From NCBI RefSeq assembly GCF_040115645.1, contig NW_027096026.1, positions 372,001-436,000 of the forward strand: a stretch of DNA of 64,000 nucleotides, written 5' to 3'. The position numbers and the translations under genes are program-made. Below the pieces are notes generated by a model, which did no database searches, was not told the DNA's origin, and saw nothing but the letters and a program-made list of their open reading frames with translations. This stretch comes from Euwallacea fornicatus. Lineage: Eukaryota > Arthropoda > Insecta > Coleoptera > Curculionidae. Of the stretch, positions 47,521-61,344 are shown one piece after another. Every line of letters begins with the position of its first letter. The first letter of the stretch is position 1.

Positions 47521-50500
47521 AGTTATCGAGCTTCGAAATTCGAAATGTTACGAAAGTTGTGTGTTTGAGCACATAAAGTACTATTTTTCTTGGAAATGCA
47601 ACAAGATGCAATTATGATTTGTTGTGACGTCTCAAAGATCTCGTGGAGCTGATTAATTTGACACTTCGTTTAAGAAGCTTGGAGTTTGTTTGTCGAAGTT
47701 ATCGAGCTTCGAAATTCGAAATGTAACGAAAGTTGTGTGTTTGAGCACATAAAGTACTATTTTTCTTGGAAATGCAACAAGATGCAATCATGATTTGTGG
47801 TGACGTCTCAAAGATCTCGTGGAGCTGATTAATTTGACACTTCGTTTAAGAAACTTGGAGATTGTTTGCCGAAGTTATCGAGCTTCGAAGTTTGAAATGT
47901 TACAAAAGTTGGGTGTTTGAGCACATAAAGTACTATTTTTCTTGGAAATGCAACAAGATGCAATCATGATTTGTTGTGACGTCTCAAAGATCTCGTGGAG
48001 CTGATTAATTTGACACTTCGTTTAAGAAGCTTGGAGTTTGTTTGTCGAAGTTATCGAGCTTCGAAATTCGAAATGTAACGAAAGTTGTGTGTTTGAGCAC
48101 ATAAAGTACTATTTTTCTTGGAAATGCAACAAGATGCAATCATGATTTGTGGTGACGTCTCAAAGATCTCGTGGAGCTGATTAATTTGACACTTCGTTTA
48201 AGAAACTTGGAGATTGTTTGCCGAAGTTATCGAGCTTCGAAGTTTGAAATGTTACAAAAGTTGGGTGTTTGAGCACATAAAGTACTATTTTTCTTGGAAA
48301 TGCAACAAGATGCAATCATGATTTGTTGTGACGTCTCAAAGATCTCGTGGAGCTGATTAATTTGACACTTCGTTTAAGAAACTTGGAGTTTGTTTGCCGA
48401 AGTTATCGATCTTCGAAATTTGAAATGTTACAAAAGTTGTGTGTTTGAGCACATAAAGTACTATTTTTCTTGGAAATGCAACAAGATGCAATTAAGATTT
48501 GTTGTGACTTCTCAAAGATCTCGACGAGCTGATTAATTTGACACCTCGTTTAAGAAACTTGGAGTATGTTTGCTGAAGTTATCGAGCTTCGAAGTTTGAA
48601 ATGTTACAAATGTTCTGTGTTTGAGGACATAAAGTACTATTTTTCTTGGAAATGCAACAAGATGCAATCATGATTTGTTGTGACGTCTCAAAGATCTCGT
48701 GGAGCTGATTTATTTGACACTTCGTTTAAGAAATTTGGTGATCATTTGTCGAAGTTAACGAGCTTCAAAATTTGAAATGTTACGAAAGTTGTGTGTTTGA
48801 GCACATAAAGTACTATTTTTCTTGGAAATGCAACAAGATGCAATCATGATATGTTGTGACGTCTCAAAGATCTCGTGGAGCTGATTAATTTGACACTTCG
48901 TTTAAGAAACTTGGAGTTTGTTTGCCGAAGTTATCGAGCTTCGAAGTTTGAAATGTTACAAATGTTCTGTGTTTGAGGACATAAAGTACTATTTTTCTTG
49001 GGAATGCAACAAGATGCAATTATGATTTGTTGTGACTTCTCAAAGATCTCGACGAGCTGATTAATTTGACACCTCGTTTAAGAAACTTGGAGTATGTTTG
49101 CTGAAGTTATCGAGCTTCGAAATTTGAAATGTTACAAAAGTTGTGTGTTTGAGCACATAAAGTACTATTTTTCTTGGAAATGCAACAAGATGCAATCATG
49201 ATTTGTGGTGACGTCTCAAAGATCTCGTGGAGCTGATTAATTTGACACTTCGTTTAAGAAGCTTGGAGTTTGTTTGTCGAAGTTATCGAGCTTCGAAATT
49301 CGAAATGTTACGAAAGATGTGTGTTTGAGCACACAAAGTACTATTTTTCTCGGAAATGCAAAAAGATGCAATCATGATTTGTTGTGACGTCTCAAAGATC
49401 TCGTGGAGCTGATTAATTTGACACTTCGTTTAAGAAACTTGGTGTTTGTTTGCCGAAGTTATCGAGCTTCGAAGTATGAAATGTTACAAAAGTTGTGTGT
49501 TTGAGCACACAAAGTACTATTTTGCTTGGAAATGCAACAAGATGCAATCATGATTTGTTGTGACGTCTCAAAGATCTCGTGGAGCTGATTAATTTGACAC
49601 TTCGTTTAAGAAATTTGGTGATCATTTGCCAAAGTTATCGAGCTTCGAAATTTGAAATGTTACAATAGTTGTGTGTTTGAGCACACAAAGTACTTTTTTT
49701 CTCGGAAATGCAACAAGATGAAATCATGATTTGTTGTGACGTCTCAAAGATTTCGTAGAGCTGATTAATTTGACACTTCGTTTAAGAAACTTGAAGTTTG
49801 TTTGCCGAAGTTATCGAGCTTCGAAGTTTGAAATGTTACAATAGTTGTGTGTTTGAGCACACAAAGTACTATTTTTCTCGGAAATGCAAAAAGATGCAAT
49901 CATGATTTGTTGTGACGTCTCAAAGATCTCGTGGAGCTGATTAATTTGACACTTCGTTTAAGAAATTTGGTAATCATTTGCCAAAGTTATCGAGCTTCGA
50001 AATTCGAAATGTTACGAAAGTTGTGTGTTTGAGCACATAAAGTACTATTTTTCTTGGAAATGCAACAAGATGCAATTATGATTTGTTGTGACGTCTCAAA
50101 GATCTCGTGGAGCTGATTAATTTGACACTTCGTTTAAGAAGCTTGGAGTTTGTTTGTCGAAGTTATCGAGCTTCGAAATTCGAAATGTAACGAAAGTTGT
50201 GTGTTTGAGCACATAAAGTACTATTTTTCTTGGAAATGCAACAAGATGCAATCATGATTTGTGGTGACGTCTCAAAGATCTCGTGGAGCTGATTAATTTG
50301 ACACTTCGTTTAAGAAACTTGGAGATTGTTTGCCGAAGTTATCGAGCTTCGAAGTTTGAAATGTTACAAAAGTTGGGTGTTTGAGCACATAAAGTACTAT
50401 TTTTCTTGGAAATGCAACAAGATGCAATCATGATTTGTTGTGACGTCTCAAAGATCTCGTGGAGCTGATTAATTTGACACTTCGTTTAAGAAGCTTGGAG

Positions 50501-52448
50501 TTTGTTTGTCGAAGTTATCGAGCTTCGAAATTCGAAATGTAACGAAAGTTGTGTGTTTGAGCACATAAAGTACTATTTTTCTTGGAAATGCAACAAGATG
50601 CAATCATGATTTGTGGTGACGTCTCAAAGATCTCGTGGAGCTGATTAATTTGACACTTCGTTTAAGAAACTTGGAGATTGTTTGCCGAAGTTATCGAGCT
50701 TCGAAGTTTGAAATGTTACAAAAGTTGGGTGTTTGAGCACATAAAGTACTATTTTTCTTGGAAATGCAACAAGATGCAATCATGATTTGTTGTGACGTCT
50801 CAAAGATCTCGTGGAGCTGATTAATTTGACACTTCGTTTAAGAAACTTGGAGTTTGTTTGCCGAAGTTATCGATCTTCGAAATTTGAAATGTTACAAAAG
50901 TTGTGTGTTTGAGCACATAAAGTACTATTTTTCTTGGAAATGCAACAAGATGCAATTAAGATTTGTTGTGACTTCTCAAAGATCTCGACGAGCTGATTAA
51001 TTTGACACCTCGTTTAAGAAACTTGGAGTATGTTTGCTGAAGTTATCGAGCTTCGAAGTTTGAAATGTTACAAATGTTCTGTGTTTGAGGACATAAAGTA
51101 CTATTTTTCTTGGAAATGCAACAAGATGCAATCATGATTTGTTGTGACGTCTCAAAGATCTCGTGGAGCTGATTTATTTGACACTTCGTTTAAGAAATTT
51201 GGTGATCATTTGTCGAAGTTAACGAGCTTCAAAATTTGAAATGTTACGAAAGTTGTGTGTTTGAGCACATAAAGTACTATTTTTCTTGGAAATGCAACAA
51301 GATGCAATCATGATATGTTGTGACGTCTCAAAGATCTCGTGGAGCTGATTAATTTGACACTTCGTTTAAGAAACTTGGAGTTTGTTTGCCGAAGTTATCG
51401 AGCTTCGAAGTTTGAAATGTTACAAATGTTCTGTGTTTGAGGACATAAAGTACTATTTTTCTTGGGAATGCAACAAGATGCAATTATGATTTGTTGTGAC
51501 TTCTCAAAGATCTCGACGAGCTGATTAATTTGACACCTCGTTTAAGAAACTTGGAGTATGTTTGCTGAAGTTATCGAGCTTCGAAATTTGAAATGTTACA
51601 AAAGTTGTGTGTTTGAGCACATAAAGTACTATTTTTCTTGGAAATGCAACAAGATGCAATCATGATTTGTGGTGACGTCTCAAAGATCTCGTGGAGCTGA
51701 TTAATTTGACACTTCGTTTAAGAAGCTTGGAGTTTGTTTGTCGAAGTTATCGAGCTTCGAAATTCGAAATGTTACGAAAGATGTGTGTTTGAGCACACAA
51801 AGTACTATTTTTCTCGGAAATGCAAAAAGATGCAATCATGATTTGTTGTGACGTCTCAAAGATCTCGTGGAGCTGATTAATTTGACACTTCGTTTAAGAA
51901 ACTTGGTGTTTGTTTGCCGAAGTTATCGAGCTTCGAAGTATGAAATGTTACAAAAGTTGTGTGTTTGAGCACACAAAGTACTATTTTGCTTGGAAATGCA
52001 ACAAGATGCAATCATGATTTGTTGTGACGTCTCAAAGATCTCGTGGAGCTGATTAATTTGACACTTCGTTTAAGAAATTTGGTGATCATTTGCCAAAGTT
52101 ATCGAGCTTCGAAATTTGAAATGTTACAATAGTTGTGTGTTTGAGCACACAAAGTACTTTTTTTCTCGGAAATGCAACAAGATGAAATCATGATTTGTTG
52201 TGACGTCTCAAAGATTTCGTAGAGCTGATTAATTTGACACTTCGTTTAAGAAACTTGAAGTTTGTTTGCCGAAGTTATCGAGCTTCGAAGTTTGAAATGT
52301 TACAATAGTTGTGTGTTTGAGCACACAAAGTACTATTTTTCTCGGAAATGCAAAAAGATGCAATCATGATTTGTTGTGACGTCTCAAAGATCTCGTGGAG
52401 CTGATTAATTTGACACTTCGTTTAAGAAATTTGGTAATCATTTGCCAA
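47521..52448. repeat. 14-monomer (2464-bp) tandem duplication
   Basis: 47521-49984 and 49985-52448 are near copies. The rare ATGTAACGAAAG start occurs at 47723 and 48075, and again at 50187 and 50539; ACGAAAGATGTG occurs at about 49310 and 51774. Within each copy a two-monomer unit (352 bp) is itself doubled, so two levels of tandem repeat are nested. Confidence 0.8.
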
Positions 52449-55400
52449 AGTTATCGAGCTTCGAAGTTTGAAATGTTACAATAGTTGTGTGTTTGAGCAC
52501 ATAAAGTACTATTTTTCTTGGAAATGCAACAAGATGCAATTATGATTTGTTGTGACGTCTCAAAGATCTCGTAGAGCTGATTAATTTGACACTTCGTTTA
52601 AGAAACTTGAAGTTTGTTTGCCGAAGTTATCGAGCTACGAAATTTGAAATGTTACAAATGTTTTGTGTTTGAGCACATAAAGTACTATTTTTCTTGGAAA
52701 TGCAACAAGATGAAATCATGATTTGTTGTGACGTCTCAAAAATCTCGTGGAGCTGATTAATTTGATACTTCGTTTAAGAAACTTGGTGTTTGTTTGCCGA
52801 AGTTATCGAGCTACGAAATTTGAAATGTTACAAATGTTTTGTGTTTGAGCACATAAAGTACTATTTTTCTTGGAAATGCAACAAGATGAAATCATGATTT
52901 GTTGTGACGTCTCAAAAATCTCGTGGAGCTGATTAATTTGACACTTCGTTTAAGAAACTTGAAGTTTGTTTGCCGAAGTTATCGAGCTACGAAATTTGAA
53001 ATGTTACAAATGTTCTGTGTTTGAGCACATAAAGTACTATTTTTCTTGGAAATGCAACAAGATGAAATCATGATTTGTTGTGACGTCTCAAAAATCTCGT
53101 GGAGCTGATTAATTTGATACTTCGTTTAAGAAACTTGGTGTTTGTTTGCCGAAGTTATCGAGCTTCGAAGTATGAAATGTTACAAAAGTTGTGTGTTTGA
53201 GCACACAAAGTACTATTTTGCTTGGAAATGCAACAAGATGCAATCATGATTTGTTGTGACGTCTCAAAGATCTCGTGGAGCTGATTAATTTGACACTTCG
53301 TTTAAGAAATTTGGTGATCATTTGCCAAAGTTATCGAGCTTCGAAGTTTGAAATGTTACAATAGTTGTGTGTTTGAGCACACAAAGTACTATTTTGCTTG
53401 GAAATGCAACAAGATGCAATCATGATTTGTTGTGACGTCTCAAAGATCTCGTGGAGCTGATTAATTTGACACTTCGTTTATGAAATTTGCTAATCATTTG
53501 CCAAAGTTATCGAGCTTCGGAGTTTGAAATGTTACAATAGTTGTGTGTTTGAGCACACAAAGTACTATTTTTCTCGGAAATGCAACAAGATGCAATCATG
53601 ATTTGTTGTGACGTCTCAAAGATCTCGTGGAGCTGATTAATTTGACACTTCGTTTAAGAAATTTGGTGATCATTTGCCAAAGTTATCGAGCTTCGAAATT
53701 TGAAATGTTACAATAGTTGTGTGTTTGAGCACACAAAGTATTATTTTTCTCGGAAATGCAACAAGATGCAATCATGATTTGTTGTGACGTCTCAAAGATC
53801 TCGTGGAGCTGATTAATTTGTCACTTCGTTTAAGAAATTTGGTGATCATTTGCCAAAGTTATCGAGCTTCGAAATTTGAAATGTTACAATAGTTGTGTGT
53901 TTGAGCACACAAAGTATTATTTTTCTCGGAAATGCAACAAGATGCAATCATGATTTGTTGTGACGTCTCAAAGATCTCGTGGAGCTGATTAATGTGTCAC
54001 TTCGTTTAAGAAATTTGGTGATCATTTGCCAAAGTTATCGAGCTTCGAAATTTGAAATGTTACAATAGTTGTGTGTTTGAGCACACAAAGTATTATTTTT
54101 CTCGGAAATGCAACAAGATGCAATCATGATTTGTTGTGACGTCTCAAAGATCTCGTGGAGCTGATTAATTTGTCACTTCGTTTAAGAAATTTGGTGATCA
54201 TTTGCCAAAGTTATCGAGCTTCGAAATTTGAAATGTTACAATAGTTGTGTGTTTGAGCACACAAAGTACTATTTTGCTTGGAAATGCAACAAGATGCAAT
54301 CATGATTTGTTGTGACGTCTCAAAGATCTCGTTGAGCTGATTAATTTGTCACTTCGTTTAAGAAATTTGGTAATCATTTGCCAAAGTTATCGAGCTTCGA
54401 AATTTGAAATGTTACAATAGTTGTGTGTTTGAGCACACAAAGTATTATTTTTCTCGGAAATGCAACAAGATGCAATCATGATTTGTTGTGACGTCTCAAA
54501 GATCTCGTGGAGCTGATTAATTTGACACTTCGTTTATGAAATTTGGTAATCATTTGCCAAAGTTATCGAGCTTCGAAGTTTGAAATGTTACGAAAGTTGT
54601 GTGTTTGAACACATAAAGTACTATTTTTCTTGGAAATGCAACAAGATGAAATCATGATTTGTTGTGACGTTTCAAAGATCTCGTAGAGCTGATTAATTTG
54701 ACACTTCGTTTAAGAAACTTGAAGTTTGTTTGCCGAAGTTATCGAGCTACGAAATTTGAAATGTTACAAATGTTCTGTGTTTGAGCACATAAAGTACTAT
54801 TTTTCTTGGAAATGCAACAAGATGAAATCATGATTTGTTGTGACGTCTCAAAAATCTCGTGGAGCTGATTAATTTGACACTTCGTTTAAGAAATTTGGTA
54901 ATCATTTGCCAAAGTTATCGAGCTTCGAAGTTTGAAATGTTACAATAGTTGTGTGTTTGAGCACACAAAGTACTATTTTTCTCGGAAATGCAACAAGATG
55001 CAATCATGATTTGTTGTGACGTCTCAAAGATCTCGTAGAGCTGATTAATTTGACACTTCGTTTAAGAAACTTGAAGTTTGTTTGCCGAAGTTATCGAGCT
55101 ACGAAATTTGAAATGTTACAAATGTTCTGTGTTTGAGCACATAAAGTACTATTTTTCTTGGAAATGCAACAAGATGAAATCATGATTTGTTGTGACTTCT
55201 CAAAGATCTCGACGAGCTGATTAATTTGACACCTCGTTTAAGAAACTTGGAGTATGTTTGCTGAAGTTATCGAGCTTCGAAGTTTGAAATGTTACAAATG
55301 TTCTGTGTTTGAGGACATAAAGTACTATTTTTCTTGGAAATGCAACAAGATGCAATCATGATTTGTTGTGACGTCTCAAAGATCTCGTGGAGCTGATTTA

Positions 55401-58400
55401 TTTGACACTTCGTTTAAGAAATTTGGTGATCATTTGTCGAAGTTAACGAGCTTCAAAATTTGAAATGTTACGAAAGTTGTGTGTTTGAGCACATAAAGTA
55501 CTATTTTTCTTGGAAATGCAACAAGATGCAATCATGATATGTTGTGACGTCTCAAAGATCTCGTGGAGCTGATTAATTTGACACTTCGTTTAAGAAACTT
55601 GGAGTTTGTTTGCCGAAGTTATCGAGCTTCGAAGTTTGAAATGTTACAAATGTTCTGTGTTTGAGGACATAAAGTACTATTTTTCTTGGGAATGCAACAA
55701 GATGCAATTATGATTTGTTGTGACTTCTCAAAGATCTCGACGAGCTGATTAATTTGACACCTCGTTTAAGAAACTTGGAGTATGTTTGCTGAAGTTATCG
55801 AGCTTCGAAATTTGAAATGTTACAAAAGTTGTGTGTTTGAGCACATAAAGTACTATTTTTCTTGGAAATGCAACAAGATGCAATCATGATTTGTGGTGAC
55901 GTCTCAAAGATCTCGTGGAGCTGATTAATTTGACACTTCGTTTAAGAAGCTTGGAGTTTGTTTGTCGAAGTTATCGAGCTTCGAAATTCGAAATGTTACG
56001 AAAGATGTGTGTTTGAGCACACAAAGTACTATTTTTCTCGGAAATGCAAAAAGATGCAATCATGATTTGTTGTGACGTCTCAAAGATCTCGTGGAGCTGA
56101 TTAATTTGACACTTCGTTTAAGAAACTTGGTGTTTGTTTGCCGAAGTTATCGAGCTTCGAAGTATGAAATGTTACAAAAGTTGTGTGTTTGAGCACACAA
56201 AGTACTATTTTGCTTGGAAATGCAACAAGATGCAATCATGATTTGTTGTGACGTCTCAAAGATCTCGTGGAGCTGATTAATTTGACACTTCGTTTAAGAA
56301 ATTTGGTGATCATTTGCCAAAGTTATCGAGCTTCGAAATTTGAAATGTTACAATAGTTGTGTGTTTGAGCACACAAAGTACTTTTTTTCTCGGAAATGCA
56401 ACAAGATGAAATCATGATTTGTTGTGACGTCTCAAAGATTTCGTAGAGCTGATTAATTTGACACTTCGTTTAAGAAACTTGAAGTTTGTTTGCCGAAGTT
56501 ATCGAGCTTCGAAGTTTGAAATGTTACAATAGTTGTGTGTTTGAGCACACAAAGTACTATTTTTCTCGGAAATGCAAAAAGATGCAATCATGATTTGTTG
56601 TGACGTCTCAAAGATCTCGTGGAGCTGATTAATTTGACACTTCGTTTAAGAAATTTGGTAATCATTTGCCAAAGTTATCGAGCTTCGAAGTTTGAAATGT
56701 TACAATAGTTGTGTGTTTGAGCACATAAAGTACTATTTTTCTTGGAAATGCAACAAGATGCAATTATGATTTGTTGTGACGTCTCAAAGATCTCGTAGAG
56801 CTGATTAATTTGACACTTCGTTTAAGAAACTTGAAGTTTGTTTGCCGAAGTTATCGAGCTACGAAATTTGAAATGTTACAAATGTTTTGTGTTTGAGCAC
56901 ATAAAGTACTATTTTTCTTGGAAATGCAACAAGATGAAATCATGATTTGTTGTGACGTCTCAAAAATCTCGTGGAGCTGATTAATTTGATACTTCGTTTA
57001 AGAAACTTGGTGTTTGTTTGCCGAAGTTATCGAGCTACGAAATTTGAAATGTTACAAATGTTTTGTGTTTGAGCACATAAAGTACTATTTTTCTTGGAAA
57101 TGCAACAAGATGAAATCATGATTTGTTGTGACGTCTCAAAAATCTCGTGGAGCTGATTAATTTGACACTTCGTTTAAGAAACTTGAAGTTTGTTTGCCGA
57201 AGTTATCGAGCTACGAAATTTGAAATGTTACAAATGTTCTGTGTTTGAGCACATAAAGTACTATTTTTCTTGGAAATGCAACAAGATGAAATCATGATTT
57301 GTTGTGACGTCTCAAAAATCTCGTGGAGCTGATTAATTTGATACTTCGTTTAAGAAACTTGGTGTTTGTTTGCCGAAGTTATCGAGCTTCGAAGTATGAA
57401 ATGTTACAAAAGTTGTGTGTTTGAGCACACAAAGTACTATTTTGCTTGGAAATGCAACAAGATGCAATCATGATTTGTTGTGACGTCTCAAAGATCTCGT
57501 GGAGCTGATTAATTTGACACTTCGTTTAAGAAATTTGGTGATCATTTGCCAAAGTTATCGAGCTTCGAAGTTTGAAATGTTACAATAGTTGTGTGTTTGA
57601 GCACACAAAGTACTATTTTGCTTGGAAATGCAACAAGATGCAATCATGATTTGTTGTGACGTCTCAAAGATCTCGTGGAGCTGATTAATTTGACACTTCG
57701 TTTATGAAATTTGCTAATCATTTGCCAAAGTTATCGAGCTTCGGAGTTTGAAATGTTACAATAGTTGTGTGTTTGAGCACACAAAGTACTATTTTTCTCG
57801 GAAATGCAACAAGATGCAATCATGATTTGTTGTGACGTCTCAAAGATCTCGTGGAGCTGATTAATTTGACACTTCGTTTAAGAAATTTGGTGATCATTTG
57901 CCAAAGTTATCGAGCTTCGAAATTTGAAATGTTACAATAGTTGTGTGTTTGAGCACACAAAGTATTATTTTTCTCGGAAATGCAACAAGATGCAATCATG
58001 ATTTGTTGTGACGTCTCAAAGATCTCGTGGAGCTGATTAATTTGTCACTTCGTTTAAGAAATTTGGTGATCATTTGCCAAAGTTATCGAGCTTCGAAATT
58101 TGAAATGTTACAATAGTTGTGTGTTTGAGCACACAAAGTATTATTTTTCTCGGAAATGCAACAAGATGCAATCATGATTTGTTGTGACGTCTCAAAGATC
58201 TCGTGGAGCTGATTAATTTGTCACTTCGTTTAAGAAATTTGGTGATCATTTGCCAAAGTTATCGAGCTTCGAAATTTGAAATGTTACAATAGTTGTGTGT
58301 TTGAGCACACAAAGTATTATTTTTCTCGGAAATGCAACAAGATGCAATCATGATTTGTTGTGACGTCTCAAAGATCTCGTGGAGCTGATTAATTTGTCAC

Positions 58401-59254
58401 TTCGTTTAAGAAATTTGGTGATCATTTGCCAAAGTTATCGAGCTTCGAAATTTGAAATGTTACAATAGTTGTGTGTTTGAGCACACAAAGTACTATTTTG
58501 CTTGGAAATGCAACAAGATGCAATCATGATTTGTTGTGACGTCTCAAAGATCTCGTTGAGCTGATTAATTTGTCACTTCGTTTAAGAAATTTGGTAATCA
58601 TTTGCCAAAGTTATCGAGCTTCGAAATTTGAAATGTTACAATAGTTGTGTGTTTGAGCACACAAAGTATTATTTTTCTCGGAAATGCAACAAGATGCAAT
58701 CATGATTTGTTGTGACGTCTCAAAGATCTCGTGGAGCTGATTAATTTGACACTTCGTTTATGAAATTTGGTAATCATTTGCCAAAGTTATCGAGCTTCGA
58801 AGTTTGAAATGTTACGAAAGTTGTGTGTTTGAACACATAAAGTACTATTTTTCTTGGAAATGCAACAAGATGAAATCATGATTTGTTGTGACGTTTCAAA
58901 GATCTCGTAGAGCTGATTAATTTGACACTTCGTTTAAGAAACTTGAAGTTTGTTTGCCGAAGTTATCGAGCTACGAAATTTGAAATGTTACAAATGTTCT
59001 GTGTTTGAGCACATAAAGTACTATTTTTCTTGGAAATGCAACAAGATGAAATCATGATTTGTTGTGACGTCTCAAAAATCTCGTGGAGCTGATTAATTTG
59101 ACACTTCGTTTAAGAAATTTGGTAATCATTTGCCAAAGTTATCGAGCTTCGAAGTTTGAAATGTTACAATAGTTGTGTGTTTGAGCACACAAAGTACTAT
59201 TTTTCTCGGAAATGCAACAAGATGCAATCATGATTTGTTGTGACGTCTCAAAGA
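50963..59254. repeat. 24-monomer (4224-bp) tandem duplication
   Basis: 50963-55186 recurs from 55187 to about 59254. Marks 4224 bp apart are ACGAAAGATGTG (51775/55999) and the GTTTTGTGTTTG units (52659/56883). One difference noted is AATGTGTCAC in the first copy (near 53993) against AATTTGTCAC. It overlaps the 14-mer duplication, so at least two rounds of amplification happened here. Confidence 0.8.
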
Positions 59255-61344
59255 CCTCGTGGAGCTGATTAATTTGACACTTCGTTTAAGAAATTTGGTG
59301 ATCATTTGCCAAAGTTATCGAGCTTCGAAGTTTGATATGTTACAATAGTTGTGTGTTTGAGCACATAAGGAACTATTTTTCTTGGAAATGTAGCAAGATG
59401 CAATCATGATTTGTTGTGACGTCTCAAAGATCTCGTGGAGCTGATTAATTTGACACTTCGTTTAAGAAACTTGGTGTTTGTTTGCCGAAGTTATCGAGCT
59501 TCGAAGTATGAAATGTTACAAAAGTTGTGTGTTTGAGCACACATAGTACTATTTTGCTTGGAAATGCAACAAGATGCAATCATGATTTGTTGTGACGTCT
59601 CAAAGATCTCGTGGAGCTGATTAATTTGACACTTCGTTTAAGAAATTTGGTGATCATTTGCCAAAGTTATCGAGCTTCGAAGTTTGAAATGTTACAATAG
59701 TTGTGTGTTTGAGCACACAAAGTACTATTTTGCTTGGAAATGCAACAAGATGCAATCATGATTTGTTGTGACGTCTCAAAAATCTCGTGGAGCTGATTAA
59801 TTTGACACTTCGTTTAAGAAACTTGGTGTTTGTTTGCCGAAGTTATCGAGCTTCGAAGTATGAAATGTTACAAAAGTTGTGTGTTTGAGCACACAAAGTA
59901 CTATTTTGCTTGGAAATGCAACAAGATGCAATCATGATTTGTTGTGACGTCTCAAAGATCTCGTGGAGCTGATTAATTTGACACTTCGTTTAAGAAATTT
60001 GGTGATCATTTGCCAAAGTTATCGAGCTTCGAAGTTTGAAATGTTACAATAGTTGTGTGTTTGAGCACACAAAGTACTATTTTGCTTGGAAATGCAACAA
60101 GATGCAATCATGATTTGTTGTGACGTCTCAAAGATCTCGTTGAGCTGATTAATTTGTCACTTCGTTTAAGAAATTTGGTAATCATTTGCCAAAGTTATCG
60201 AGCTTCGAAATTTGAAATGTTACAATAGTTGTGTGTTTGAGCACACAAAGTATTATTTTTCTCGGAAATGCAACAAGATGCAATCATGATTTGTTGTGAC
60301 GTCTCAAAGATCTCGTGGAGCTGATTAATTTGACACTTCGTTTATGAAATTTGGTAATCATTTGCCAAAGTTATCGAGCTTCGAAGTTTGAAATGTTACG
60401 AAAGTTGTGTGTTTGAACACATAAAGTACTATTTTTCTTGGAAATGCAACAAGATGAAATCATGATTTGTTGTGACGTTTCAAAGATCTCGTAGAGCTGA
60501 TTAATTTGACACTTCGTTTAAGAAACTTGAAGTTTGTTTGCCGAAGTTATCGAGCTACGAAATTTGAAATGTTACAAATGTTCTGTGTTTGAGCACATAA
60601 AGTACTATTTTTCTTGGAAATGCAACAAGATGAAATCATGATTTGTTGTGACGTCTCAAAAATCTCGTGGAGCTGATTAATTTGACACTTCGTTTAAGAA
60701 ATTTGGTAATCATTTGCCAAAGTTATCGAGCTTCGAAGTTTGAAATGTTACAATAGTTGTGTGTTTGAGCACACAAAGTACTATTTTTCTCGGAAATGCA
60801 ACAAGATGCAATCATGATTTGTTGTGACGTCTCAAAGACCTCGTGGAGCTGATTAATTTGACACTTCGTTTAAGAAATTTGGTGATCATTTGCCAAAGTT
60901 ATCGAGCTTCGAAGTTTCATATGTTACAATAGTTGTGTGTTTGAGCACATAAGGAACTATTTTTCTTGGAAATGTAGCAAGATGCAATCATGATTTGTTG
61001 TGACGTCTCAAAGATCTCGTGGAGCTGATTAATTTGACACTTCGTTTAAGAAACTTGGTGTTTGTTTGCCGAAGTTATCGAGCTTCGAAGTATGAAATGT
61101 TACAAAAGTTGTGTGTTTGAGCACACAAAGTACTATTTTGCTTGGAAATGCAACAAGATGCAATCATGATTTGTTGTGACGTCTCAAAGATCTCGTGGAG
61201 CTGATTAATTTGACACTTCGTTTAAGAAATTTGGTGATCATTTGCCAAAGTTATCGAGCTTCGAAGTTTGAAATGTTACAATAGTTGTGTGTTTGAGCAC
61301 ACAAAGTACTATTTTGCTTGGAAATGCAACAAGATGCAATCATG
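58450..61344. repeat. 9-monomer (1584-bp) offset duplication
   Basis: 58450-59760 matches 60034-61344. The AAGACCTCG variant lies at 59251 and 60835 (9 units) and again at 62067 (7 further units), so the same stretch was copied at least twice with different block sizes. Single differences such as TTTGATATG against TTTCATATG separate the copies. Confidence 0.7.
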
